64,000 nucleotides of DNA from the NCBI GenBank assembly GCA_934501115.1, contig CAKSTO010000002.1:113393-177392 (forward strand), written 5' to 3'. A model generated the notes under the pieces. That model was not told the origin of the DNA. It did no database searches and saw nothing but the letters and a program-made list of their open reading frames with translations. Each line of letters starts with the position of its first letter. Within the stretch, counting starts at the first letter, position 1. Positions 38,889 to 45,683 of the stretch are shown piece by piece. The stretch is from an uncultured Faecalibacterium sp. (GTDB lineage: Bacteria; Bacillota; Clostridia; Oscillospirales; Ruminococcaceae). The position numbers were made by a program, and so were the translations under genes.

Positions 38889-39138
38889 CCCAGCACCTCC
38901 TGCTGATCGTCAGCATCCTGTGTCTGTCTTTCTTCTGTGTCCATCACCGTCACAGAAATAACGGGTATACTAGCTCCCTCAAGCGCCCGCTCGGACGCTT
39001 TGAAAAAAGTGCTCTCTTTATAAAGGTGTGTCTGCCCGACAAACCATTCCGGCTGCAGCGCAGCTCCCTGCGCCGTACCCGGCATACCTTGTCCTTCGTC
39101 GCCAAAGCCCCCGGCAGCTTCCTGTCGGGGGCTTATCT
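38889..39138. other. 250-bp gap between Rep and the duplicated-domain gene
   Basis: A hairpin terminator (39,107-39,132) lies at its upstream end on the minus strand. An open minus-strand frame from about 39,079 to 38,813 would overlap the Rep start by 75 bp, but it has no clear RBS or recognisable content and is not annotated. A TATAAA-like sequence (39,021) could be a -10 for rep. Confidence 0.4.
39107..39132 (-). terminator. Possible terminator upstream of rep
   Basis: GCCCCCGacaggaagctgcCGGGGGC then TTTGG on the minus strand, directly after the stop at 39,139. The T-run is weak. Confidence 0.5.
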
Positions 39139-39816
39139 CTATATGTTTTGGGGCTTTCCCTTCGCCGCCCAGTATCCGTAGCTCAGCTCTCTCTTCCCGG
39201 CTGCTCGGGCTACCGCATTGTATTGGCACAGCTCGTGCACATCCACCTGCAGCTCGTCCGGGTGCTCAATGTGCCGCAGCGGCATCTTTTTGCGCTGCGG
39301 CGGCCCCGGCTTTTTCCGCGGCTCCTTCAGCGCGCCCGGCGCTTTGCAGCGGATGGTTCGCTCCACCTTTTTCCGGCTGATGCTTTGCGCCCCGACCTCC
39401 GGCGCGTACCCGCGGCGGTAGGCGTTTGCTACGTCCTGCGTGCGAGGAAACAGCCCTGCCGCCACCAACTCCTGTGCGATCCCCTGCGTCAGCAGCTTTC
39501 CGCCCATGCCGTACAGGCTGTACTCCCACACCCTGCGTTTCTGGGTGTTCTTCGGTCGGGCTTCCGGCTTTGCACGGGGCTTCGGCTTTTCCGCTTCCCG
39601 CTCGACCCGCCACTTGCGCGGCCTGATCCCGCGTTTTTTCTGCTTCCCGTAGCAGCGCGCTGCCTCGTCTGCCTGCGTGAGCACCCCCGCCTCCACCAGC
39701 TCCTGCGGCCTGCCTCTGTGTGCCAGCGCGCCGGTCTTGACATTGTACAGGCTGTAAATGTACTTCACCGCTTCCGTCCTTCCCGCACCGTGCGCCGGTG
39801 CTTTGCCGTCTGCCAT
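39139..39816 (-). CDS. Prophage protein with two tandem copies of a YSLY domain (225 aa)
   Basis: The start at 39,816 follows GGAGGCAGGAAGC. The protein contains a unit of about 50 residues twice: YIYSLYNVKTGALAHRGRPQ with ELVEAGVLTQADEAARCYGK, and WEYSLYGMGGKLLTQGIAQ with ELVAAGLFPRTQDVANAYRR. A basic Pro/Lys-rich linker follows each copy, and the C-terminal 40 residues (DVHELCQYNAVARAAGKREL) look like a separate helix pair. The basic linkers suggest nucleic-acid binding. No family is recognised. Confidence 0.6.
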   Translation of the reverse strand: MADGKAPAHGAGRTEAVKYIYSLYNVKTGALAHRGRPQELVEAGVLTQADEAARCYGKQKKRGIRPRKWRVEREAEKPKPRAKPEARPKNTQKRRVWEYSLYGMGGKLLTQGIAQELVAAGLFPRTQDVANAYRRGYAPEVGAQSISRKKVERTIRCKAPGALKEPRKKPGPPQRKKMPLRHIEHPDELQVDVHELCQYNAVARAAGKRELSYGYWAAKGKPQNI

Positions 39817-39953
39817 GCTTCCTGCCTCCGCTTCAGTGGATTCACAACGTCTTTCATGATCACCTCGTGTACTTCGCGTACCTGCACGCCACACTTTGCC
39901 GCCAGCTTCTTTTCGAACCGCTTCCGGGTCAGTCTGTGTGTGTTCTTGCTCAT
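39765..39953 (-). CDS. Small basic early protein (62 aa)
   Basis: A 62-residue, Arg/Lys-rich protein (LTRKRFEKKLAAKCG, AKHRRTVREGRKR) with GGAGGAAAGGT before its ATG. It overlaps the preceding stop (4 bp) and the next gene start (52 bp). It is probably a DNA- or RNA-binding accessory protein; not recognised. Confidence 0.55.
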   Translation of the reverse strand: MSKNTHRLTRKRFEKKLAAKCGVQVREVHEVIMKDVVNPLKRRQEAWQTAKHRRTVREGRKR

Positions 39954-40168
39954 ACCTTTCCTCCGTATAACTTAACTTCCGCGCCGTCCTCGGTGATCAG
40001 CACCCCGCCATCCAGCGCTTTTGCCAGCTGCTGCAGCCTCTGGGCGCTCAGCTTTTCCAGCCCGCCGGGCTTGCACCATCGCCGCACATCAAGCGGCCTT
40101 GTGGCCAGCGTCAATGCCAGCGTGCTTTCATTCTCGCCCCGGTAGTGCATCGCTTCTTCCAGCGTCAT
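39950..40168 (-). CDS. Small early protein with HTH-like segment (72 aa)
   Basis: This 72-residue protein starts MTLEEAMHYRGENESTLALT, then LATRPLDVRRWCKPGG resembles a short helix-turn-helix, then SAQRLQQLAKALDGGVLITE. It overlaps both neighbours by 4 bp (ATGA junctions), showing translational coupling. Function unknown. Confidence 0.55.
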   Translation of the reverse strand: MTLEEAMHYRGENESTLALTLATRPLDVRRWCKPGGLEKLSAQRLQQLAKALDGGVLITEDGAEVKLYGGKV

Positions 40169-40917
40169 ATCGTTCGTCTCCTTTCCCAGCTCTCCGGCGA
40201 CACCGGCTGGCGCAGCACCGCGTCGATTTTCTTCCGGATCTCCTCCGGCGCCAGTACGTTGGCTCCCGCCGGTGCCGCCCGGTGTCCCAGCGCCTGCGCC
40301 ATGTTCCGCAGCAAAAACGCCTGTTTCTGCTGCTCATAGTCCCGGTCGCTCTGTTTCACCCGCTCCTCGTCCGGTACGTTCTCCACCACAACATCTTCCT
40401 TCAGCGCGTCCTCGGCGCACCGCCGCAGCCGATCCATCGCCCAGCTCATGCTTTCGTGGCCTTCCTCGTTCACCTGTCGGTAATTCGCCAGAGCTTCCTC
40501 CCGCAGCCGGTTCAGCCGTTTGCTGCTGTAGCCCAGCACGTCCATGCAGGCTCTTGCATACAGCGTCCACACCATGCCGGCGGCCACGTTACCCGCCATC
40601 CGCAGCTGCTCTTCTCTCCGGCTCCGCGTGTAACGCAAAATCGGCACCCGGAACTCCGTCTCCACGTCCTCCGGCAGCCAGCTCTCCCGCAGCGCCTTGC
40701 TCCGGTCGGTGCTTGGCATGCCTTTGTCATTGGCCGTCATGGCTACATTCAGGCTCTCGTATCCCAGCTCCTCGGCACGGTTCTCCAGCTTGTTCAGCCG
40801 GTCTTTTCCTACGCCGAAGCACTGATGCAGCGCAATGATGATGCACCATCGCGTCATCTCCGCCGTGCCTTCCCGTGTCAGATCCATCTTCTGCGTAAGG
40901 TTCAGCTTCCGCTTCAC
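40165..40917 (-). CDS. Early protein of unknown function (250 aa)
   Basis: The preferred start is the GTG at 40,917, which forms a GTGA overlap with the preceding stop; the longer open frame has no RBS. The 250-residue protein is helical, with TRWCIIIALHQCFGVGKDRL (about 22-41) near the start and a Leu/Arg/Glu-rich middle and end. The region around LHQCFGVGKDRLNKL recurs in my memory of Firmicutes phage early proteins without known function. It is the largest early protein besides Rep and the coiled-coil protein. Confidence 0.55.
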   Translation of the reverse strand: MKRKLNLTQKMDLTREGTAEMTRWCIIIALHQCFGVGKDRLNKLENRAEELGYESLNVAMTANDKGMPSTDRSKALRESWLPEDVETEFRVPILRYTRSRREEQLRMAGNVAAGMVWTLYARACMDVLGYSSKRLNRLREEALANYRQVNEEGHESMSWAMDRLRRCAEDALKEDVVVENVPDEERVKQSDRDYEQQKQAFLLRNMAQALGHRAAPAGANVLAPEEIRKKIDAVLRQPVSPESWERRRTI

Positions 40918-41099
40918 TGCCTCTTCACCTCGTTCCGGTACATCTCGTGCAGCTCCATCCACTCGCCGGTCTCCAGCTCCCGGTCGGTCGCCGCCCGGCT
41001 CAGCAGCCGGTATGCACCGCTCTTTCTGTCCCCCGGGTTCTGCCTGTCCAGCCGCTTCAGTTCTTCCGCCATCTGCGCCTTGTATTCTTCTAGCTTCAT
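40914..41099 (-). CDS. Small early protein (61 aa)
   Basis: A charged 61-residue protein (MKLEEYKAQMAEELKRLDRQ start, ending LHEMYRNEVKRQ) joined by 4-bp overlaps to both neighbours. Not recognised. Confidence 0.5.
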   Translation of the reverse strand: MKLEEYKAQMAEELKRLDRQNPGDRKSGAYRLLSRAATDRELETGEWMELHEMYRNEVKRQ

Positions 41100-41272
41100 T
41101 TTTTCAGTTCCTCCACATGGTAGACCGTAAAGCCGTCGTACTCGGGGTAGTGCTGACGTGCCATCTCCACCGCACGTGCACGTGCCACGCCCTGGCTGCT
41201 GCCGCCCACGATGTAGGCAACGCACTGGCTCCAGCTCCCGCTGCTCATCTCAATGTGCACCCGGTACTTCAT
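41096..41272 (-). CDS. Small early protein (58 aa)
   Basis: A 58-residue protein with a beta-like pattern (MKYRVHIEMSSGSWSQCVAY) and a helix (ARARAVEMARQHYPEYDG) ending FTVYHVEELKK, resembling a small alpha/beta domain. It overlaps both neighbours by 4 bp. Confidence 0.5.
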   Translation of the reverse strand: MKYRVHIEMSSGSWSQCVAYIVGGSSQGVARARAVEMARQHYPEYDGFTVYHVEELKK

Positions 41273-41544
41273 GCGCTTCGCCCCGCCTTTCTGCTGCCGG
41301 GCTTCTTCACGGTGTTCCGCTGTGCCCGGTGTACTTTCCGGCAGCGCTCTTCCCGCTCTTTTGCGGTGATCGCCAGCCGCTGAAATACCAGCGCCAGCAC
41401 GATCAGTACCATTCCCACCGCGCAGGCTCTGCCGTTGAAGGGTGCGCCTACCTGCATGTTTCCCTCGCAGCCCATCATGGTCAGCCCGCCCACGCACAGG
41501 CAGGAAAAGGAAAGCCACTCCCATACGCCCGATTTGATCCACAT
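41269..41544 (-). CDS. Small early membrane protein (91 aa)
   Basis: Two membrane segments are seen (about residues 8-25, LSFSCLCVGGLTMMG, and 41-56, AVGMVLIVLALVFQR), then a basic cytosolic tail with many Arg/Lys. GGAGG lies 10 bp before the ATG. In this position it might alter the host envelope or block superinfection, but nothing in the sequence decides it. Confidence 0.5.
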   Translation of the reverse strand: MWIKSGVWEWLSFSCLCVGGLTMMGCEGNMQVGAPFNGRACAVGMVLIVLALVFQRLAITAKEREERCRKVHRAQRNTVKKPGSRKAGRSA

Positions 41545-41562
41545 CTTGCATTTTCCTCCGTC

Positions 41563-41658
41563 TCATGTTAAACTTCTGGTGATAGTGGGTTCAAAACTAT
41601 CACCCTGTAGGCTCGCCGGTGTTCGCTGCACCGGCGGGCTTTTTGTTTTGGCGCTCAT
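41563..41658 (-). CDS. Possible 31-aa peptide encoded over repeat D copy 1
   Basis: An ATGA overlap with the 40-aa gene opens a 31-codon frame reading MSAKTKSPPVQRTPASLQGD and on. It coincides with the repeat D hairpin and a second inverted repeat (GGTGATAG / CTATCACC). It may simply be an open frame over a structured RNA segment. Confidence 0.25.
   Translation of the reverse strand: MSAKTKSPPVQRTPASLQGDSFEPTITRSLT
41611..41648. repeat. Repeat D copy 1 (38-bp hairpin)
   Basis: GCTCGCCGGTG-ttcgctg-CACCGGCGGGC followed by TTTTTGTTT is identical to 43,673-43,710. It is a possible plus-direction terminator that would limit antisense transcription through the early operon. Confidence 0.7.
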
Positions 41659-41777
41659 GCCCCGCGCTCCTGATCCTGCGGGTACTCCGCATTGCGGGCA
41701 TGGTTGCGCTGATCCTGCCATAGCGGCTCCAGCGGCAGGCCATAGCCGTCCAGAGCGAGATCATACATTGGGTTCAT
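41655..41777 (-). CDS. Small early protein (40 aa)
   Basis: ATG at 41,777 has GGAGG at 8 bp and overlaps the end of the 517-residue gene. It encodes MNPMYDLALDGYGLPLEPLW then QDQRNHARNAEYPQDQERGA. The good RBS supports it; no family is recognised. Confidence 0.5.
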   Translation of the reverse strand: MNPMYDLALDGYGLPLEPLWQDQRNHARNAEYPQDQERGA

Positions 41778-43314
41778 GGTCTGCACCTCCGTCATGACCG
41801 GCAGGCTGGCGGCAGAGCCGGGAAGCTTCTTCCATGATGCTGTTCAGTGTGCCGCACAGTGCCTGAAACGTGGTTTCCAGATCTTCGCCGGTCAGGCGGG
41901 AATAGCTGGCCTTGTTGGCGTCCCACGCGGAGCGGATCAGGCTGACGCAGAAGTTTGCGCTCTCAAAATCGGCCTGTGCGTCGTCGCTGGCCTTGGAGCG
42001 GAGCACAGCCAGCTGCTTGCGCAGGGCGGCGTTGTCCTTGGTGAGCTTGTCCTTGTCAGCTTTCAGCCCGGTGGTCATGTCTGCGGCAATGCTGTATGCC
42101 TGCTGATGAGCACGGCGGTCTACCTCTTCCTCGTCCACCACGGCGGCGATGGGCTGCTTTTTCAGGGCGTTCTCAGCGTTTCTGGCACGGGTCTCGGCCT
42201 TGTCGCGTTCCGCTTCGGCTTTCTGGCGCTGGAGGTTGGCCGCAATGCGGCTCTCGTCTGCATCGTGGTAGCTCTGCTGGAGCTTGGCGTTCTGCTCGGT
42301 CAGGCCCTGCACATCCGCAAGGGCAGCATCCCGCTGGGCTTCGACATCTTGGATGTGGCTTTCCGCCCAAGCAGCCCGATTCTGGGCACCCAGCAGCTTG
42401 TCCCGCTCAGCCTCGGCGGTGTCGGCACGGGCTTTTTCGGCAGCAATGGCATCGTCCTTGGCCTTGACCTGCGCCAGAAGCTCCTGCACACGCTGACTGT
42501 CTCCGGCGGCAGCGGTAAGCTGCTCGGCACATCCATAGCGGGCGATGAGATTCAGGTCTTTGCGGGTCAGATTGGGCAGCTGTTTTAATTCCGCAATCGT
42601 TGCGGAATTAAATGCTTCGCCGTTCTGAACCATTGTCCGTGAGCTTCCCTCGCTGATGCCCTTGCTTTCGCACCACTTTGTCCATGTGCCGCCGCCATAG
42701 CGGCCAGCTCTGGCTGTCAAGGTGTGGATCCGCGCAAGATAGATGCAGGAGATGAGGTATTCGTCCTGCGCGGTGCCGTAGTGCAGGTCAAACTGCTGGT
42801 CGGCCTCTGCAGCCAGTCTGGACAAAACTCCCAGTGCGGAAAAGTCAAAGCCGGAGCCAGCGGATGGTGCAGCATTCTTTTTGCCTGCACTGGCCGGAAC
42901 GGCGGCATTTTGCACAGCATCTGCCGTCTCCGTCGTAAGGCTTGACCCCTCCGGCGCTGCCGGGGATGCCGCAGTTTGGCTTTCCGCAGCAGTGGCAGCA
43001 TCCGAACACTGCGCGGATGGGGAATGGAGTTCTTCCACCGGTTCGATGGGTGCGTTTTTGCAGGGCTTTGCGTTTTCTAACGCGTCCAGCATTGCGCAGT
43101 CGATTTCGTACTCGTCCAGCGGGGCGAACTCCGCGCCGTTGGTCAGAAACGCCTGTGGGGTCAGCTTCTTATCTGCCGCTCTGGCCAGCTCAAATCTATG
43201 CGTCATGATGCGGCTTTCTTTCCAAATGCTGCCGTTCCAGTGCCAGAACCGGCCGCGGTAACAGGCATAAACCGTTTCGTTGGAAATCTTGGAACTGATG
43301 GTGTAGTCCGTCAT
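41761..43314 (-). CDS. Early coiled-coil protein with a DUF3102-like middle (517 aa)
   Basis: It starts at 43,314 behind GGAGGTGCGGGT, overlapping the previous stop by 4 bp. Residues 1-75 form a small domain (GRFWHWNGSIWKESRIMTHR). A low-complexity Ala/Ser linker follows, then about 170-265 a domain (YGGGTWTKWCESKGISEGSS, MVQNGEAFNSATIAEL) that resembles the DUF3102-type helix-turn-helix of phage proteins. Residues about 280-440 are a long coiled coil (ADTAEAERDKL, RQKAEAERDKAETRARNAEN). It may scaffold a replication or anti-host complex; this is not known. Confidence 0.6.
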   Translation of the reverse strand: MTDYTISSKISNETVYACYRGRFWHWNGSIWKESRIMTHRFELARAADKKLTPQAFLTNGAEFAPLDEYEIDCAMLDALENAKPCKNAPIEPVEELHSPSAQCSDAATAAESQTAASPAAPEGSSLTTETADAVQNAAVPASAGKKNAAPSAGSGFDFSALGVLSRLAAEADQQFDLHYGTAQDEYLISCIYLARIHTLTARAGRYGGGTWTKWCESKGISEGSSRTMVQNGEAFNSATIAELKQLPNLTRKDLNLIARYGCAEQLTAAAGDSQRVQELLAQVKAKDDAIAAEKARADTAEAERDKLLGAQNRAAWAESHIQDVEAQRDAALADVQGLTEQNAKLQQSYHDADESRIAANLQRQKAEAERDKAETRARNAENALKKQPIAAVVDEEEVDRRAHQQAYSIAADMTTGLKADKDKLTKDNAALRKQLAVLRSKASDDAQADFESANFCVSLIRSAWDANKASYSRLTGEDLETTFQALCGTLNSIMEEASRLCRQPAGHDGGADHEPNV

Positions 43315-43607
43315 ACCCGCACCTCCGTGTCCTTCAGGCGATCCAGCATCTCGGCCTGCAGGTCTTTGCTCAGGGACTGGAGGGTGTTGTTCTTCCAGCC
43401 GTAGCACAGGATGGTGCCGTAGATGTTCTGCCCGCGGTAGATGCGGTTCAGCCCTTTGCCGAGGAGGCCGTACACCAGCACCGCCGGGGTGCGGGGCAGC
43501 ACCTTCTGCTTACAGGGGACCTGCAGCCATGCCTCGATGTCCTGCAGCGTGTCCGGCAGGGTGGTGACCACCGGGGCCTTGCCCGGCTCGATCAGGATTC
43601 CTTTCAT
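43311..43607 (-). CDS. DUF3846-like early protein (98 aa)
   Basis: MKGILIEPGKAPVVTTLPDT followed by LQDIEAWLQV resembles the opening of DUF3846 proteins, which are common in Clostridia phages and plasmids and of unknown role. The rest (GKGLNRIYRGQNIYGTILC) also fits. Overlaps the next gene by 4 bp. Confidence 0.55.
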   Translation of the reverse strand: MKGILIEPGKAPVVTTLPDTLQDIEAWLQVPCKQKVLPRTPAVLVYGLLGKGLNRIYRGQNIYGTILCYGWKNNTLQSLSKDLQAEMLDRLKDTEVRV

Positions 43608-43667
43608 TGTAAAACCTCCGATTTTGTGGTATCATCGGGGTGACGATTTCGCCAAATTGTCACTCCA

Positions 43668-43910
43668 TCAAAGCTCGCCGGTGTTCGCTGCACCGGCGGG
43701 CTTTTTGTTTGGCCGGTTCAGTTTTCCCTGTTCCAGTGCCCGGTTCTTGTCAATGCGCCACAGCCGCGGTCCCACCTTTTCGGCAGGCAAAAGCCCGCTG
43801 CGGCACATCTTCTGCACCGTCTTTTTGTCAATGCTCATCAGTTCGGCGTACTGTGCCGTGCTCAGGTATGCCGGCAGCTGCCGTGCATCATAAATTCGCG
43901 CCTTCCGCAT
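43668..43910 (-). CDS. Excisionase-like DNA-binding protein
   Basis: This 80-residue protein starts at 43,910 behind GGGAGGG. LPAYLSTAQYAELMSIDKKT followed by VQKMCRSGLLPAEKVG and RLWRIDKNRAL is the MerR-like winged helix-turn-helix typical of excisionases. It would set the direction of integrase action. It lies in the early operon, 4 kb from int, so it is under lytic control. The last 16 codons are made by repeat D copy 2 (KKPAGAANTGEL). Confidence 0.7.
   Translation of the reverse strand: MRKARIYDARQLPAYLSTAQYAELMSIDKKTVQKMCRSGLLPAEKVGPRLWRIDKNRALEQGKLNRPNKKPAGAANTGEL
43673..43710. repeat. Repeat D copy 2 (38-bp hairpin)
   Basis: Identical to 41,611-41,648; here it forms the 3' end of the excisionase-like gene. 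Both copies lie beside an imperfect GTGA/TCAC inverted repeat on the plus-strand 5' side. Confidence 0.7.
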
Positions 43911-43924
43911 GGTTATCCCTCCCT

Positions 43925-44344
43925 TCAGTCCGGGCTGAAGGTCTGGCACCGGCATTCTTCGCTCGCTTCCTCCAGCGCAAGGTTCCACTCGCCGCAGATG
44001 GTCTCGCACACCGGCTTTGCAAAGCCGATCAGCTCGTCCTCCCGCGCTGCCATCAGCACCGCCGTGCCCACAATGCCGCTCATGTAGCGGTACTGGTACA
44101 GGTCGGTCGCCCGCTCGTTGAAGGGCAGTTCCTGTAGCAGCCCTTCTTCGTTCACGATCAGCTTGATGCTGTCCACATCCTCCCGCGCCCAGTTCGACGC
44201 AAGGCAGCTTTCGGCGGTCTCAATGCAGCCGCCCACCAGCTCCTGCAGCGTCTCCAGCTTGCAGGTATCTCCGTCATCGCAGCGCACAAGCTGTGCCTTC
44301 TGCTCCTCGTCCGCCGGGATCACGATCACATAACGTTCCATCAT
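43925..44344 (-). CDS. DUF3846-family early protein (139 aa)
   Basis: The start at 44,344 (MMERYVIVIPADE) shares ATGA with the preceding stop. KLETLQELVGGCIETAES, then LIVNEEGLLQELPFNERAT and GIVGTAVLMAA, is the DUF3846 pattern. The C-terminus has a CETICGEW and ECRCQT cysteine pair. The role is unknown across the family. Confidence 0.65.
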   Translation of the reverse strand: MMERYVIVIPADEEQKAQLVRCDDGDTCKLETLQELVGGCIETAESCLASNWAREDVDSIKLIVNEEGLLQELPFNERATDLYQYRYMSGIVGTAVLMAAREDELIGFAKPVCETICGEWNLALEEASEECRCQTFSPD

Positions 44345-44553
44345 TCTTTCCTTTCTTTCACGATGATCGTGATTCCGGTGCAGCTGATCGCACCATAATA
44401 TTCCGGGTAGATCTCCACCACGTTGTACTTCTTTGCGATCCCGATCGGGCACAGCCCTGCCTCGTTAAAGTACACCGCGTTATCATCTCCGCCGGTTGTG
44501 ATCCACACCACCACATCTTCTGCAATGGTTTTCAGTAACCAATCCAGTTCCAT
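44341..44553 (-). CDS. Small early protein (70 aa)
   Basis: A 70-residue acidic protein (MELDWLLKTIAEDVVVWITT ... YPEYYGAISCTGITIIVKER) with AAGGAG before the ATG. Coupled to the next gene by a 4-bp overlap. Not recognised. Confidence 0.55.
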   Translation of the reverse strand: MELDWLLKTIAEDVVVWITTGGDDNAVYFNEAGLCPIGIAKKYNVVEIYPEYYGAISCTGITIIVKERKE

Positions 44554-44578
44554 CTTCGTACGCTCCTTGTCTTTTGGT

Positions 44579-44716
44579 TTACTTCCACAGTTCTGCCGCA
44601 GGCAGGCACAACAGCACGCCGCTCACCATCATCGCCGGTTCGTTCGCCGCGATCCCGGCACGCAGCAGCAGCGTTGCAAGCGCCGTGCACAGCAGTGCGC
44701 CCATTGCCCGCCTCAT
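44579..44716 (-). CDS. Small early membrane peptide (45 aa)
   Basis: The 45-residue product (MRRAMGALLCTALATLLLRA ... MMVSGVLLCLPAAELWK) has two hydrophobic stretches. It overlaps the preceding stop by 4 bp (ATGA). Function unknown. Confidence 0.55.
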   Translation of the reverse strand: MRRAMGALLCTALATLLLRAGIAANEPAMMVSGVLLCLPAAELWK

Positions 44717-44868
44717 GCGCTCTTCTCCGGGTGGGCAGGGCGGTCGTCCCGGCTCTCAGCCAGCACCAGCGCACCCTCGATCATGTAGCCAATGCGCTCC
44801 TGCGTCTTCGGCGGCAGCTTTTCCAGCTGTTCCAGCATCTTGCGGCTCTTCTTTTCCTTTTCCGACAT
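44713..44868 (-). CDS. First gene of the early operon (51 aa)
   Basis: GGAGGGATTGAG precedes the ATG at 44,868. The product is MSEKEKKSRKMLEQLEKLPP then KTQERIGYMIEGALVLAESR and a short tail. The helical ELxxLPPKxQERIxxxIEGALxxAE-type pattern recurs at the start of early operons in Clostridia phages. It lies just downstream of the operator array and the rightward early promoter, so it should be the first protein made on induction. Confidence 0.65.
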   Translation of the reverse strand: MSEKEKKSRKMLEQLEKLPPKTQERIGYMIEGALVLAESRDDRPAHPEKSA

Positions 44869-44882
44869 CTCAATCCCTCCTT

Positions 44883-44992
44883 GTTGCATATTAGCTTTTC
44901 AAGATTGCATTTTGCAACCTCACGGCTTCATTATAGTCGCATTGTGCAACTATGTCAAGCGCTTTTTTGTTTTTAATGTTGCATTTCGCAAC
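44883..44992. promoter_or_regulatory. Operator array for the prophage repressor (four phased sites)
   Basis: 15-bp near-palindromes of consensus GTTGCANNNTGCAAC: 44,978-44,992 (GTTGCATTTCGCAAC), 44,936-44,950 (GTCGCATTGTGCAAC), 44,904-44,918 (ATTGCATTTTGCAAC) and a half-matching site at 44,883-44,897. Distances between starts are 42, 32 and 21 bp, close to 4, 3 and 2 helical turns. Confidence 0.8.
44930..44958 (-). promoter_or_regulatory. Early lytic promoter
   Basis: Perfect consensus on the minus strand: TTGACA (44,953-44,958), 17-bp spacer, TATAAT (44,930-44,935). The second operator fills the spacer, so repressor binding would block RNA polymerase. Confidence 0.9.
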
Positions 44993-45006
44993 TTTTGTGC
45001 TATAAT
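44979..45006 (+). promoter_or_regulatory. Repressor (maintenance) promoter
   Basis: -35 TTGCAT (44,979-44,984), 16-bp spacer, TGC-extended -10 TATAAT (45,001-45,006). The first operator overlaps the -35, pointing to autoregulation. Confidence 0.75.
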
Positions 45007-45039
45007 AAAGTCAGTTCATAAAAGAAGGAGGTGATTTTC

Positions 45040-45531
45040 ATGTCTGCAATCAATGATCGTATCCGCGAGCTTCGCAAGGATAAAGGACTCACCATGGAGC
45101 AGTTTGGCGAGGTGATCGGCCTTACCAAAGCCACCGTCAGCCGTCTGGAAAGCGGTGCCGTCAGCGCTACAGAGCAGACTGTCAAGTCCATCTGTCGGGA
45201 GTTTGGTGTGTCCGAGGTCTGGCTGCGCACCGGCGAAGGCCAGATGCTGGATGATGCAGCGGACTCAATTTTGGATCGTCTTGCCGCTGAGTACCATCTG
45301 GACGACCGCAAACGCGCCATTCTCACAGCCTTTCTTAAGCTCAGCTCCGCCGATCAGGACGCAATTCTGCGCTATGTGAATGGCATCGCTGACGAGCTTG
45401 CTGTCCAGCAGCCCGCCAACGATATGTCAGACATTGATGCCGAAGTCGAAGCCTATCGCCAGGAGCTCCTGGCGCAGAAAAAAGCGGAGGCCGCTGCATC
45501 AGCTTCCGCTGGTACAGCAGACGCAAGTTGA
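45040..45531 (+). CDS. XRE-family prophage repressor (no self-cleaving domain)
   Basis: The 163-residue protein starts at ATG 45,040 behind AAGGAGGTGA. The N-terminal Cro/CI helix-turn-helix is MEQFGEVIGLTKATVSRLES (about residues 20-39) in a five-helix domain ending near 65 (VSEVWLRTGEGQM). Residues 70-115 are helical (LDDRKRAILTAFLKLSSADQ) and probably oligomerise; the rest is acidic then Ala-rich. There is no S24/LexA Ala-Gly or Ser-Lys cleavage module. It should bind the adjoining operator array and silence the early promoter. Confidence 0.85.
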   Translation: MSAINDRIRELRKDKGLTMEQFGEVIGLTKATVSRLESGAVSATEQTVKSICREFGVSEVWLRTGEGQMLDDAADSILDRLAAEYHLDDRKRAILTAFLKLSSADQDAILRYVNGIADELAVQQPANDMSDIDAEVEAYRQELLAQKKAEAAASASAGTADAS

Positions 45532-45536
45532 CATGA

Positions 45537-45576
45537 CAGAAAACGGCTCCTGTGCACCGCACAAGAGCCGTTTTCT
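45537..45576 (+). terminator. Terminator of the repressor transcript
   Basis: A 13-bp stem CAGAAAACGGCTC / GAGCCGTTTTCTG with inner TGTGC / GCACA pairing, directly after the repressor stop. Confidence 0.85.
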
Positions 45577-45628
45577 GTTGCATGAGCAACGGAACAAATT
45601 TTCTGTTGAATTTTTGGTGATTATGTCA

Positions 45629-45657
45629 TTTTCATCCACCCTTCTTTCCTCTATACT
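45629..45657 (+). promoter_or_regulatory. Possible promoter for the cargo membrane gene
   Basis: -35 TTTTCA (45,629-45,634), 17-bp spacer, -10 TATACT (45,652-45,657). This would let the gene be expressed from the lysogen. Confidence 0.45.
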
Positions 45658-45683
45658 CAAATAAAAAGTTTGGAGGAATTTTT

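Noticed and set aside
38813..39229. Minus-strand frame of 138 codons upstream of rep
   Set aside because: No RBS, crosses a predicted terminator and overlaps the supported rep start by 75 bp. Its last part has plausible composition but not enough evidence.
44579..44868. Possible frameshifts in the two first early genes
   Set aside because: A first reading suggested one-base indels, but rechecking the base runs showed both frames open and intact (45 and 51 codons).
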